From: an uncultured Alphaproteobacteria bacterium
GTDB taxonomy: Bacteria; Pseudomonadota; Alphaproteobacteria; Rhodobacterales; Rhodobacteraceae
NCBI GenBank assembly: GCA_902580265.1
Contig: CACHJY010000004.1
Span: 12,050-76,049, forward strand
Reading direction: 5' to 3'
DNA length: 64,000 nt
The notes below the pieces were generated by a model, which worked only from the letters and a program-made list of their open reading frames with translations, was not told the DNA's origin and did no database searches. Shown here piece after piece: positions 16,613-25,885 of the stretch (its first letter is position 1; every line of letters starts with the position of its first letter). Both the position numbers and the translations under genes were made by a program.

Positions 16613-18253
16613 TTGTTAAAAGTTTTTAAGGCAAAAAAAATAATTACAATGAACCCTAGAAATCCAGAGGCACAATACATGAGTGTTCTGGACGGTAAAA
16701 TTGTTCAGGTCGGAGACCTTAACACAATTAAACCTGAGGGCAAATACGAACTAGATAAAAGTTTTGAAAATTACGTTTTAATGCCGGGTCTCGTTGAGGG
16801 GCATAGTCATTTATTTGAAGGTGCATTGTGGAGCAAATTATATTGTGGGTATTTTGACAGACAACAGCCAGACGGCATAATATGCCTTGGCGTTAAAAAT
16901 TTAAAAGAGCTTATTCAGAAACTTAAACAAGAAAATGAAAAACTATTAGACCCAAACGAGCCACTAGCAGGGTGGGGATTAGACCCAATTTATTTTGACG
17001 ACAAAGCATTAGACAGAAAAATACTAGATGTGGTTTCAGATCAAAGACCGATAGGAATACTACATGCATCTGGACATAAGCTGAATATAAACTCAGTAGG
17101 CTTAAAGCTGGCAGGATTTTTGAGAACAGGTATAAATCATGAGGGTATTCCTCTCGGTGACGATGGTCTTCCGTCTGGGGAGATAAGAGGGGCTGAAACC
17201 ATTGCTTTGATAACTAGACATGTAGGCTTAGGCAAGGATTGGCTTTCAGGAGATGCAGAAGGTCTAAGAAATTTTGGAAAAATATGTGCCAGAGCCGGGG
17301 TCACTACTGCGGCAGATCTAGCGAACCTTCAAACAGATGAAGCTGTTGAAATGATGCTAAGGGTAACGTCAGAAGTAGATTTTCCAGCTCGAATCGTTTC
17401 ATTACGATATATGCAAGGAATAAGCCCAAAGGAATTAATCCCTAAAGTCTTAGAGCTCAAAAAAAAATCTACGGAAAATTTAAGATTAGGCTCAATTAAA
17501 ATTGTTGCCGATGGCTCAATACAAGGCTTCACGGCTAGACTGAAATGGCCCGGATATTATAACGGAGCTCCGAATGGCATGTGGTATACTGCACCAGAAC
17601 ATATACAAGAAGCCTATGAGTTGGCATTAGAGAAGAATATTTTAGTACATACGCATACTAATGGAGACGAGGCTACGGAATTGGCTCTCGATTGTCTAGA
17701 AGGTGCTCTGGCTAAATTTCCTAAAAATGATCATAGATTTACTTTGCAACATTGTCAGCTTGCATCTACTGCTCAATTTAAAAGGATGCATAAACTTGGC
17801 ATTTGCGCAAACTTATTTTCTAACCACCATTTTTATTGGGGAGATGAACATTACTCGCTAACAGTCGGACCAGAAAGAGCTCATCGAATGAATGCCTGTA
17901 AAACAGCACTACAAGAAAAAGTCCCTTTGGCAATACACTCCGATGCCCCGGTAACTCCACTTGGCCCATTATTTACAGCTTGGTGTGCTATGAATAGATT
18001 AACATTTTCAGGAAGGATTTTGGGAGATTATGAAAAAATTAGTAAAATGGAAGCTTTATATGCAATCACTTTAGGAGCCGCGTTTACTCTTAAGATAGAT
18101 CATGAAGTAGGGTCACTAGAAACAGGTAAAAAAGCGGATTGCTGCGTCCTAGAAGAGGATCCTTTTGATGTTGATGAGATTAAATTTAAAGATCAAAAAA
18201 TCTTAGGGACAATTAAAGGTGGCAATCCACACATTATTGATGATAACACGTAA
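16613..18253 (+). CDS. Amidohydrolase family protein (YtcJ-like, COG1574)
   Basis: A 546-residue metal-dependent hydrolase of the amidohydrolase superfamily. Metal-binding motifs are visible in order: GHSH near residue 64 after strand 1, the IVADGSIQG region near 300, HTHTNGDEA near 345, LQHCQ near 375 and HSDAPVTPLG near 443, the last giving the catalytic aspartate. The composite beta-sandwich at both ends (MNPRNPEAQYMSVLDGKIVQVGD; LETGKKADCCVLEEDPF) fits YtcJ-type enzymes. The natural substrate is unknown; amides, imides or formyl groups are typical. The start is a TTG with GAAAGG placed 8 bases before it. It leads a five-gene unit and is followed after 2 bases by a COG0523 GTPase that might deliver its metal (inference). 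Confidence 0.9.
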   Translation: MLKVFKAKKIITMNPRNPEAQYMSVLDGKIVQVGDLNTIKPEGKYELDKSFENYVLMPGLVEGHSHLFEGALWSKLYCGYFDRQQPDGIICLGVKNLKELIQKLKQENEKLLDPNEPLAGWGLDPIYFDDKALDRKILDVVSDQRPIGILHASGHKLNINSVGLKLAGFLRTGINHEGIPLGDDGLPSGEIRGAETIALITRHVGLGKDWLSGDAEGLRNFGKICARAGVTTAADLANLQTDEAVEMMLRVTSEVDFPARIVSLRYMQGISPKELIPKVLELKKKSTENLRLGSIKIVADGSIQGFTARLKWPGYYNGAPNGMWYTAPEHIQEAYELALEKNILVHTHTNGDEATELALDCLEGALAKFPKNDHRFTLQHCQLASTAQFKRMHKLGICANLFSNHHFYWGDEHYSLTVGPERAHRMNACKTALQEKVPLAIHSDAPVTPLGPLFTAWCAMNRLTFSGRILGDYEKISKMEALYAITLGAAFTLKIDHEVGSLETGKKADCCVLEEDPFDVDEIKFKDQKILGTIKGGNPHIIDDNT

Positions 18254-18255
18254 TA

Positions 18256-19167
18256 ATGGGCATTCCTTTGACATTGATATCCGGCTACCTTGGAACAGGG
18301 AAAACGACTTTAATAAATAACCTACTTAGGACAACTAAGAAGAGAATAGCTCTACTAGTTAATGACTTTGGTGACGTTAATATTGACGTGTCATTAGTTG
18401 AGGCCAGAACTGACTCCGTTATGAGCATTGCAGGAGGATGTGTCTGCTGTAGCTATGGAAATGAGTTGATAGAGACATTGGAGAGTATGAATTCAAGTGA
18501 GTTTTTACCAGATCATATTGTGCTTGAGGCGAGCGGAATTGCTTTACCTTCTAAAATTATCCAAACTATATCCCTCATGAACTTCCTGTCATTTCATGGG
18601 ACCGTATTATTAACAGATGCATCTCGATTGCAAGCACAATTAAACGATGTATATATTAGCGATACTATTAGTTTACAAATTGATCAACATGATCTTTTGG
18701 TATTAAATAAGATTGATTTGCTTGAAGAAGATGAGCTATCAAATTGTATCAACACTCTATCAAAACGTTTTGAAATACGAAAGTTTCTCCAAACGATAAA
18801 CGCACACATTGAAGAAAAAGAAATGCTTCTAGACTTTGGCCCCGATGAAAAAGATAAAAGTGCCAAAATAAAATTAGAGAAAAAACAGATTCATGGATTT
18901 ATCTCTTCAACTATTAAACCGACTGGAACAATTAATGCTGATAGGCTGAGCACACTTTTGCAGGATCCAGTTTATAATATCGAAAGAGCAAAAGGATTTT
19001 TTAAAAATAAAAAGGGAGAAGTATGTACAATCCAATATGATGGATTGACTTTGGAAATTGAAAAAGCAGAAAATGAGAAGGAGCTTGTGCTTGTTGTGAT
19101 CGGTAAAAAAAATTTTTATAACGAAAAAGAGTTTATCGAAAAACTCAACAGGATCCAGGCACAGTAA
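18256..19167 (+). CDS. COG0523 (CobW/YjiA) GTPase, putative metal chaperone
   Basis: A 303-residue G3E-family GTPase. The phosphate loop GYLGTGKT is at residues 10-17, the metal-binding C62-x-C64-C65 follows in GGCVCC, and the base-specificity motif is LNKIDLL near 150. A CobW C-terminal domain (IHGFISSTIKPTG onward) completes it. Family knowledge: these proteins hand zinc, cobalt or iron to client enzymes using GTP. It starts 2 bases after the amidohydrolase stop, so that metalloenzyme is a plausible client; the nitrile hydratase elsewhere in the window is another possible cobalt or iron enzyme. There is no Zur-box-like site visible upstream. Confidence 0.92.
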   Translation: MGIPLTLISGYLGTGKTTLINNLLRTTKKRIALLVNDFGDVNIDVSLVEARTDSVMSIAGGCVCCSYGNELIETLESMNSSEFLPDHIVLEASGIALPSKIIQTISLMNFLSFHGTVLLTDASRLQAQLNDVYISDTISLQIDQHDLLVLNKIDLLEEDELSNCINTLSKRFEIRKFLQTINAHIEEKEMLLDFGPDEKDKSAKIKLEKKQIHGFISSTIKPTGTINADRLSTLLQDPVYNIERAKGFFKNKKGEVCTIQYDGLTLEIEKAENEKELVLVVIGKKNFYNEKEFIEKLNRIQAQ

Positions 19168-19181
19168 ATTGGAGATAGGCG

Positions 19182-20753
19182 TTGACTTGGGAAAAAGAAG
19201 CAAAAGAAATCAATGACAAGAGAAATTTTGCTGACCAGATGGGTGGCAAAGAGTCTGTGGAGTTACAGTATAAAAAAGGTCGACTACCTATAAGGGAGAG
19301 GATTAGCAGGATACTAGATAATAAATCTTTCAATGAAATTGGTAAAAGTGCTGGTTTCTCAGAGTATGATGATAATGGATCACTCAACAAATTTACTCCC
19401 GGAAACTTTATACTAGGATTTGGGAGAATCAATAAAAGACCAGTGGTGATAGGAGGAGAAGATTTTTCTTTAAAAGGTGGATCACCAAATGCTGCCGGTT
19501 TGAGGAAAAGTATTTACACAGAAGAACTAGCGCTAAAATACAAGGTCCCTTTAATTCGATTGCATGAAGGAGCTGGGGGATCCGTTGGTGGCACCAATCA
19601 AGAAAAAAGCAATCGACCAACGAGCGATGCCGTATATACGCCTTCACGATTTATTTCGCTTGCTAACACTTTGGGAGAGGTTCCCGTGGCGACGGCTGCA
19701 TTGGGACCAGTAGCTGGACTACCTGCATCTCGTCTCGTAGCTTCACACTTTTCAGTAATGACAGAGAGCTCGTTAGTACTTATAGCAGGGCCAAAAGTCG
19801 TAAAAAGAGCATTAAATATAGATGTTACAAAAGAAGCTCTTGGTGGACCCGACGTACACTTAAAAAGCGGAGTAATAAACAACTTTGCAAAAACAGAAGA
19901 TGACGCTTTCGGACAAATAAAAACATTTCTTTCCTTCGTGCCGGATAATGCTTGGACGTTCCCAGACTCTATTTCTACTAACGACAAGGAGGATCGTTGT
20001 GATGAGTTATTAATCGATATAATACCAAAAGATAGACGCAGACCATATAGCGTCCGAAAAATCATCACATCCCTACTAGATATAAATGATGATCAAAGCA
20101 CCTTTTTCGAGATCGGTAAAAAATATGGTCCAAGCCTCGTAACAGGCTTAGGTAGACTTAATGGTCAATCAGTTGGCGTTATCGCTAATGACTGCATGTT
20201 CTACGCAGGGGCGATGACAACCAGTGCCTCAAAGAAATTAGAAAGGTTTTCTGATTTTTGTAACAGTTTCCATATTCCCATTATCAGTTTGGTAGATGAA
20301 CCAGGCTTCATGATTGGGCCAGAATCAGAAAAAAGTGGCACAATTCGATTTGGCACAGCTGCCATATCCGCGATAATGCAATCAAGAGTGCCATGGGCGT
20401 CTGTACATATGCATAAATCTTTTGGAGTAGCAGCTACTGCACACTATGGGCCTGATAGCTTTACATTACTTTGGCCTAGTGCCCTCAGTGGTGCTTTACC
20501 AGTAGAAGGTGGCGTTGCCGTTGCTTTTTCAAAGGAAATTGCTATGGCTAAAAATCCTGAAAAAAAACAGAAGGAGCTTGAGGATCAATTAGCTCAACGA
20601 CAATCACCAATTCCAAGAGCAGAAGGTTTTTCTGCCCATGATTTGATAGATCCCAGGGAAACGCGTCCAAGACTAATATCTTGGCTAGAACTCGCGCTTA
20701 AAGCTTACCGATTGAACAATCCAAAACCTTACCTTGTAACCATGAGGCCATAA
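19182..20753 (+). CDS. Biotin-dependent acyl-CoA carboxylase, carboxyltransferase subunit
   Basis: A 523-residue carboxyltransferase of the PccB/MccB/AccD5 type, which moves CO2 from carboxybiotin to an acyl-CoA. Two crotonase-like halves are seen: the N-half with FILGFGRINKRPVVIGGEDFSLKGG and the loop HEGAGGSVGG, the C-half with GQSVGVIAND, SLVDEPGFMIGPESEKSG and the oxyanion region around GVAATAHYG. The length is close to the usual 510-540. The start is TTG with GGAG 8-12 bases before it. No biotin carboxylase or biotin-carrier gene is in the window, so the partner subunit must be elsewhere. Substrate cannot be fixed. Confidence 0.92.
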   Translation: MTWEKEAKEINDKRNFADQMGGKESVELQYKKGRLPIRERISRILDNKSFNEIGKSAGFSEYDDNGSLNKFTPGNFILGFGRINKRPVVIGGEDFSLKGGSPNAAGLRKSIYTEELALKYKVPLIRLHEGAGGSVGGTNQEKSNRPTSDAVYTPSRFISLANTLGEVPVATAALGPVAGLPASRLVASHFSVMTESSLVLIAGPKVVKRALNIDVTKEALGGPDVHLKSGVINNFAKTEDDAFGQIKTFLSFVPDNAWTFPDSISTNDKEDRCDELLIDIIPKDRRRPYSVRKIITSLLDINDDQSTFFEIGKKYGPSLVTGLGRLNGQSVGVIANDCMFYAGAMTTSASKKLERFSDFCNSFHIPIISLVDEPGFMIGPESEKSGTIRFGTAAISAIMQSRVPWASVHMHKSFGVAATAHYGPDSFTLLWPSALSGALPVEGGVAVAFSKEIAMAKNPEKKQKELEDQLAQRQSPIPRAEGFSAHDLIDPRETRPRLISWLELALKAYRLNNPKPYLVTMRP

Positions 20754-21535
20754 TGAATTTAGGAAGCGCCCTGCCTATTAGAGTGGAAAAGATTTTTCGA
20801 CATCCAATAAAATCGATAAGTCGTGAAGAAGTTACACAGATTAAGTTAGAAAGAAGAAAAGCTCTTCCGTTTGACAGAAGTTGGGCCCTGGTACATGAAA
20901 AAAGTTCTTTTGACGAATTATCAAATGAGTGGCAACCATGTACTAAGTTTCTAAGAGGCTCAATTATGCCGACACTATCAGCCGTCGAGTCAATAAGGAC
21001 TGATGATCAAAAATATACTTTTAGACATCCCGATTTAAAACCTATATCAATAGACCTTAGTGATCATACTGACCGAGAAACCTTTGTGAACTGGTTGCTA
21101 CCTATTTGTTCTGATAAATTTCCGAAACCTACCAAATTAGTGTGCGTAGCCGATACGGCTCTCACAGACACTCCTTTCCAGTCAATCTCTATCAACTCGT
21201 TGGACTCTCTAGAAGATCTCTCTAAAAAAGCAGAGATTAGCTTGGAACCTGAGAGGTTTAGAGGAAATATATGGATACGAACTGGGAAGCCATGGACTGA
21301 ATTTGATTGGGTTGGTGAATTAATTAAAATTGATGGCGTAGAGTTAAAGGTCGTGGATAGAATTGAGCGATGTAATGCTACTAAAACTAATACTAAGACA
21401 GGCCAACATAATTGTGATACCATAAGTATACTTAATGAACGTTTTGGCCACCAGGATTTTGGCGTTTACTGTAGTGTGAGGACCCCAGGGACTATAGGAA
21501 TAAATAGTGTGGTTTCACTTAATCAAATGGAATAA
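20753..21535 (+). CDS. MOSC domain protein (YcbX-like)
   Basis: A 260-residue protein with the N-terminal beta-barrel domain of MOSC proteins (VEKIFRHPIKSISREEVTQIKL, then FDRSWALVHE) and a C-terminal MOSC domain with FRGNIWI (near 177) and the conserved cysteine region ERCNATKTNTKTG (near 205). MOSC proteins are linked to molybdenum-cofactor sulfur chemistry; YcbX and mARC members reduce N-hydroxylated compounds using Moco. The start overlaps the carboxyltransferase stop by one base (TAATG), so the two are translationally coupled. What it does in this pathway is unknown. Confidence 0.9.
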   Translation: MNLGSALPIRVEKIFRHPIKSISREEVTQIKLERRKALPFDRSWALVHEKSSFDELSNEWQPCTKFLRGSIMPTLSAVESIRTDDQKYTFRHPDLKPISIDLSDHTDRETFVNWLLPICSDKFPKPTKLVCVADTALTDTPFQSISINSLDSLEDLSKKAEISLEPERFRGNIWIRTGKPWTEFDWVGELIKIDGVELKVVDRIERCNATKTNTKTGQHNCDTISILNERFGHQDFGVYCSVRTPGTIGINSVVSLNQME

Positions 21536-21540
21536 ATAAT

Positions 21541-23208
21541 ATGAACCATCTCAGACCAATCAAACAATTACCTACCCATGAAGTTGAAAACATGCCGCCA
21601 TATATGGGCAATCAAGATTTATGGAAAAATGATAAAAATCTTAGAGATGCTGTTAATAGAGAAGGCGCAGGTTGGGCAGAAAAAAATTTAAGTGCTTTTG
21701 GACGTTTGATGGGCTGCACTGAAATGTTTGATCATGCTGAGAAGGCAAATAAAAATCCCCCAGAATTAAAGGCATTCGATCAATATGGCAATAGAATTAA
21801 CTACGTCGATTATCATCCTTCTTACCACCACCTCTTGGGAGTAGCTATAAAAAATGAGATACCAAGTTTTGCATGGAACCATAAAAAAGAAGGATCCCAG
21901 GTCGCACATATGGCACTCACTTATATGTTTAATCAGGTTGAGGGAGGTGTTATGTGCCCCATGGCAATGACGTACTCTGTTATTCCCGCACTGAAGCATA
22001 ATAAAGAGTTAGAAGCTCAATGGTTACCAAAGTTACTATCAAATCAGTATGACGATAGAGATATCCCCATTGATCAGAAATTGGGTGCTACAATAGGCAT
22101 GTTTATGACTGAGAAACAAGGCGGATCAGATGTTAGAGCTAACTCTACACGAGCAAAACCGGTGTCCTTAACTGTTGGCAATGGATCGGAATATCTTCTT
22201 ACCGGTCATAAGTATTTTTGTTCAGCCCCAATGTGCGATGCCTTTCTTGTGCTAGCCAACACTAATGTCGGTTTGTCGTGCTTTCTTGTTCCAAGATGGA
22301 AACCAGATGGGGAACGAAATAGTTTTTTCATCCAAAGACTAAAAGACAAGCTTGGAAATAGGTCGAATGCATCCTCTGAAATTGAGCTTGATGATACGTT
22401 TGGCACAATGATTGGAGAAGAAGGTAAGGGAATTAAGACTATACTCGATATGGTTATAGGAAACAGAATTTACTGTGCTGTCAGCTCAGCGTCTTTAATG
22501 CGCCAAGCAGTTGTTCAGGTCCTACACCACACGACCCATAGATCCGCTTTCCAGAAGAAATTGATTGATCAACCTCTTATGAAGAATGTCATAGCAGATA
22601 TGATTTTAGAAAGCGACGCGGCAGCTAATCTTGCTATGAGAGTAGCTAGGTCAGTTGATTGTCAGGAAGAGGATGAAAACGAAAAATCAATATCGCGAAT
22701 ATTCACGACTGTGAGTAAGTATTGGATAACTAAAAGGGCACCGTATCTGATTTTTGAGGCCTTGGAATGTCATGGTGGACCGGGATACATAGAAGAATCA
22801 ATTATGCCTAGATTATATCGAGAAGCTCCTCTAAATAGTATTTGGGAAGGAAGTGGTAACGTTATGTGTGTCGATGTTTTGAGGGCCATGCAAAAGGATA
22901 AAAACGCTATTTCTTCAGTTTTCAACGAGTTAGAGAACGCGAGAGGGTTAAATTCTTACTATGATTTGAATGTTAATAATTTATTTCTTGAGTTAAAAAA
23001 TCCGGAGGATCTAGAAATAAAATCAAGATCTATAACAGAACGATTAGCAACACTGATGCAGGCTTCTATTTTCTTGACAAATTGTAATGAAGAAATAGCT
23101 TCGGCCTTTTGTAGTAGTCGCCTTGGAGGCAACTGGACTGGAGCTTTTGGAACTCTAAATTCAAATACAAATTTTGACGAAATTATAAAAAGAGCTTTAC
23201 CAAACTAA
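21541..23208 (+). CDS. AidB-like acyl-CoA dehydrogenase
   Basis: A 555-residue flavoprotein of the AidB branch of the acyl-CoA dehydrogenases. The AidB-type N-terminus (NMPPYMGNQDLW, NPPELKAFDQYGNRINYVDYHPSYH) precedes the usual FAD contacts MTEKQGGSDVRAN and LTGHKYFCSAPMCDAFLVLA, and the C-terminal helices with ALECHGGPGYIEES and SIWEGSGNVMCVD. Members protect DNA or oxidise acyl-CoAs with low activity; the fit to a catabolic cluster suggests a dehydrogenase, but this is inference. It ends a five-gene unit and runs 7 bases short of the convergent OsmC gene. Confidence 0.9.
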   Translation: MNHLRPIKQLPTHEVENMPPYMGNQDLWKNDKNLRDAVNREGAGWAEKNLSAFGRLMGCTEMFDHAEKANKNPPELKAFDQYGNRINYVDYHPSYHHLLGVAIKNEIPSFAWNHKKEGSQVAHMALTYMFNQVEGGVMCPMAMTYSVIPALKHNKELEAQWLPKLLSNQYDDRDIPIDQKLGATIGMFMTEKQGGSDVRANSTRAKPVSLTVGNGSEYLLTGHKYFCSAPMCDAFLVLANTNVGLSCFLVPRWKPDGERNSFFIQRLKDKLGNRSNASSEIELDDTFGTMIGEEGKGIKTILDMVIGNRIYCAVSSASLMRQAVVQVLHHTTHRSAFQKKLIDQPLMKNVIADMILESDAAANLAMRVARSVDCQEEDENEKSISRIFTTVSKYWITKRAPYLIFEALECHGGPGYIEESIMPRLYREAPLNSIWEGSGNVMCVDVLRAMQKDKNAISSVFNELENARGLNSYYDLNVNNLFLELKNPEDLEIKSRSITERLATLMQASIFLTNCNEEIASAFCSSRLGGNWTGAFGTLNSNTNFDEIIKRALPN

Positions 23209-23215
23209 GTCAACT

Positions 23216-23722
23216 TTATACATCAACCCAGTTGTCACCATCCCTTAACTTATGGTTAATAATATTTTTTTGACCTAAAGTTTGCTCAATAAAGCAACCC
23301 TTTTTAGCTGCCGCAATTAAATTTTTCACTCTTTCTAAAGGTTCACTGCTTTCTATGAATACATCTAATTCGAAACTTTGAGGAGCCGTTTCATAAATAT
23401 TATCGAGTTTTTTCCATTTCCATATAATTCGGCTATCAACCTTTAAATCGTTTATTTCAATTTTCATTCTTTTAGAGAACGCCCTAATTTGTGTCATTAT
23501 ACAACCAGTAAGACTTGCTATAAATAAAGCAAGTGGCGGTGGGGCAGTAGCATCACCTCCATGAAAAGAACCTTCGTCAGTAGCCAAGTGGAATGTCTCC
23601 TTTATTGGAGACACCATATCTACTTTAAGTTCATTTCTCATTTTTCCAACAGCTTGGCCATTGCAAGTAAACTTTACTTCTGCTTCATCTGGTAAATTTT
23701 CTAAATCTAATTTATTGTTCAT
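23216..23722 (-). CDS. OsmC/Ohr-family protein
   Basis: A 168-residue OsmC-fold protein. The central GGDATAPPPLALFIASLTGCIMTQ region contains the first redox cysteine (near residue 75), and a second cysteine lies in KKGCFIEQTLG (near 143), the usual thiol-peroxidase pair. OsmC/Ohr proteins reduce organic hydroperoxides with lipoyl or thiol donors in the cytoplasm. The ATG follows AGAAGAAA. The stop of the cyclase-family gene is 15 bases upstream in the same direction, so it may be the last gene of that operon. Confidence 0.9.
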   Translation of the reverse strand: MNNKLDLENLPDEAEVKFTCNGQAVGKMRNELKVDMVSPIKETFHLATDEGSFHGGDATAPPPLALFIASLTGCIMTQIRAFSKRMKIEINDLKVDSRIIWKWKKLDNIYETAPQSFELDVFIESSEPLERVKNLIAAAKKGCFIEQTLGQKNIINHKLRDGDNWVDV

Positions 23723-23737
23723 ATTTCTTCTTTCTGA

Positions 23738-24514
23738 TTATTCTTCCAGGATTGCTACTGCTCTAATGAATCCAGCTGATGCTTTCTTTATTTTAAAAGG
23801 AAAGCAAGAAACCAAAAAACCAAAGTCAGGTAGTTTTTCTAATGAGCTCAGCTTTTCAATGTGACAATATGCTCTTTCCATACCAGCTCTATGTCCCTCC
23901 CAAATTATAGAAGAATCCTTACTCTCAGCATATCTTTTGGCTGTATGAGAAAATGGCGCATCCCAACTCCATGCATCCGTTCCAGTAATTTTAACTCCCT
24001 TACTAGTTAGATGAAGAGTTGCTTCTCGACCCATACCGCAGCCTTTGAGTAAATAATCATCGTAACCGTATCTCTCCCCGGCTGACGTGTTGATCAAGAC
24101 TATATCAAAGGGTTTAATTTGATAACCTATTCTATCTAGTTCAGCATCTATGTCGTTGGGAGTCACCACATAACCGTCCTCAAAATGCCTGAAGTCTAAT
24201 TTTACACCATCATTAAAGCACCAATCCAAAGGAACCTCATCAATTGTAATGGCTCGTTTTCCACCATCCATTGTAGAATGGTAATGATAAGGAGCATCTA
24301 AATGTGTACCATTATGAGTACTTATTTTCAGATTTTCCACGGCCCAACCTTCTTCACCGGGCAAATCTTTTTTGTCGAGTCCTGGAAAAAAGGAACAGAT
24401 TTGATCTGCTGACATAGCGTGATCTACATACTCAATTTCGGGAAGAGCCATAGGGGGATCTGAAACAATACCCGTTTCTAAGGCTACCGAAAGATCAATA
24501 AATTTTCTTGGCAT
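23738..24514 (-). CDS. Cyclase/kynurenine formamidase-like metal hydrolase
   Basis: A 258-residue member of the cyclase family (PF04199). The signature metal site H67-x3-H71-x-D73-x3-H77 (HNGTHLDAPYH) is intact, and a second His/Glu set is found near the C-terminus (EGHRAGMERAYCHIEKL). Relatives include kynurenine formamidase, isatin hydrolase and other amide or lactam hydrolases. The ATG has GAGAGGAA placed 6 bases before it. It lies 9 bases after the TRAP large permease gene and probably acts on the imported carboxylate or on a breakdown product (inference). Confidence 0.9.
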   Translation of the reverse strand: MPRKFIDLSVALETGIVSDPPMALPEIEYVDHAMSADQICSFFPGLDKKDLPGEEGWAVENLKISTHNGTHLDAPYHYHSTMDGGKRAITIDEVPLDWCFNDGVKLDFRHFEDGYVVTPNDIDAELDRIGYQIKPFDIVLINTSAGERYGYDDYLLKGCGMGREATLHLTSKGVKITGTDAWSWDAPFSHTAKRYAESKDSSIIWEGHRAGMERAYCHIEKLSSLEKLPDFGFLVSCFPFKIKKASAGFIRAVAILEE

Positions 24515-24523
24515 TTTTTCCTC

Positions 24524-25837
24524 TCATAAAAGAATTGTTGTCAAAATTGGGAAAACAATCACAAGTAACAATACTGCAACCATCATTAAAGCAAATGGTG
24601 CCGCGCCCGCGAATATGTCTCCCAAAGATATTTTATCATTATCTAGAGAAGACTTAATAACAAATATAGATATGCCTAAAGGAGGAGTAAGGAGCCCTAC
24701 CTCAACGGCAATAACGGTGACTATGCCAAACCAAATCAAATCAATATTCAGAGAGACCAATATAGGATACATTAAAGGTACTAGTATCAACATTATTGAT
24801 CCACTATCTAATATCGTTCCCATCAGTATAATGAGAATTATATAAAGAATTATAATACCCATTATGCTTAGGTCTGAACCAACCACAAACGAACCAAACT
24901 CTGCTGGCATTCCAGAAAGAGCCAACATTCTGGCATACATCTGTGCCGCTATGATAATGAAAGATATTGTAGCCGTTATATAGCCAGTTTCGACGAGTAC
25001 CTCCCAAAGGACTTTCAATGAAAGCCGTCTTTTCAAAATACCTATTATTACTGATCCAAGACTACCGATAGCTCCCGCTTCTATTGGAGTAAAAATCCCT
25101 CCATAAATACCTCCTAAAACTATGAAAATTAAAAAAATTAAAGGCAAACATTTTAAGCAAAAATCTTTCAACGGCATTAGGTCAATATCATCAAAAGTTT
25201 GAACTTCTTCTGAAAATACAAATTTTTTCCAAAAAATACATAGAATAAAAATTCCAAAGCCAAAAACTATTGCTAACAAGATCCCTGGAATAATTGCAGC
25301 AACAAATAAATCCCCGATTGATTGTTCCGTTAAAATACCATATAAAATTAACAATAAGCTTGGAGGAATAAGCATTCCCAGAACTGAAGACCCTGCAACC
25401 ACGCCTACCGAAAACCTCGGTGAATAACCAAACTTGACCATGTGGGGAACCGCAATTTTAGTAAATACTGCTGCTGATGCTATTGATATACCCGTTACAG
25501 CCGCAAATACTGCGTTGGCCCCAACTGTTCCGATAGCCAAACCACCTTTGATTTTTCTAAATGCTTGATTAGCAACGTCATAGGCATCTTCTCCCATCCC
25601 TGTAGCTGAAACAACATTTCCCATGAATACGAACAATGGCACTACTCCAAAAAAATAGCTTGAAATGGTTTCAGATGCTGCCAGTGCTAGTAATTTTCCT
25701 GCTAAAATAGAGGAGTCTTTTATCAACCAAACTCCTATATAGGAAGAAAGCATCAAAGCAAAGGGAACCCAAAAGCCCATATAAACAAGTATTACAATTG
25801 CAACCAGTGAGTATAGTCCAATATCAAAAGGGGTCAT
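24524..25837 (-). CDS. dctM: TRAP transporter large permease (DctM)
   Basis: A 437-residue DctM membrane subunit from ATG 25837; an in-frame TTG at 25873 would add 12 residues. About 12 hydrophobic helices are visible, with the family pieces FVFMGNVVSATGM, VTGISIASAAVFTKIAVP, VLGMLIPPSLLLILYG and EVGLLTPPLGISIFVIKS. It is the Na+-driven channel of a tripartite ATP-independent periplasmic transporter for organic acids, sulfonates or similar solutes. The small subunit is encoded 48 bases upstream. Confidence 0.93.
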   Translation of the reverse strand: MTPFDIGLYSLVAIVILVYMGFWVPFALMLSSYIGVWLIKDSSILAGKLLALAASETISSYFFGVVPLFVFMGNVVSATGMGEDAYDVANQAFRKIKGGLAIGTVGANAVFAAVTGISIASAAVFTKIAVPHMVKFGYSPRFSVGVVAGSSVLGMLIPPSLLLILYGILTEQSIGDLFVAAIIPGILLAIVFGFGIFILCIFWKKFVFSEEVQTFDDIDLMPLKDFCLKCLPLIFLIFIVLGGIYGGIFTPIEAGAIGSLGSVIIGILKRRLSLKVLWEVLVETGYITATISFIIIAAQMYARMLALSGMPAEFGSFVVGSDLSIMGIIILYIILIILMGTILDSGSIMLILVPLMYPILVSLNIDLIWFGIVTVIAVEVGLLTPPLGISIFVIKSSLDNDKISLGDIFAGAAPFALMMVAVLLLVIVFPILTTILL

Positions 25838-25885
25838 TAGCAAGGCTTCTTTATAAAGAAATCTCTGAAGCAAAAAACAATCAAT

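Noticed and set aside
21541..23208. Reading the large acyl-CoA dehydrogenase as DmdC, since dmdA is in the window.
   Set aside because: The N-terminus is of the AidB type and the gene is 19 kb away from dmdA in another unit.
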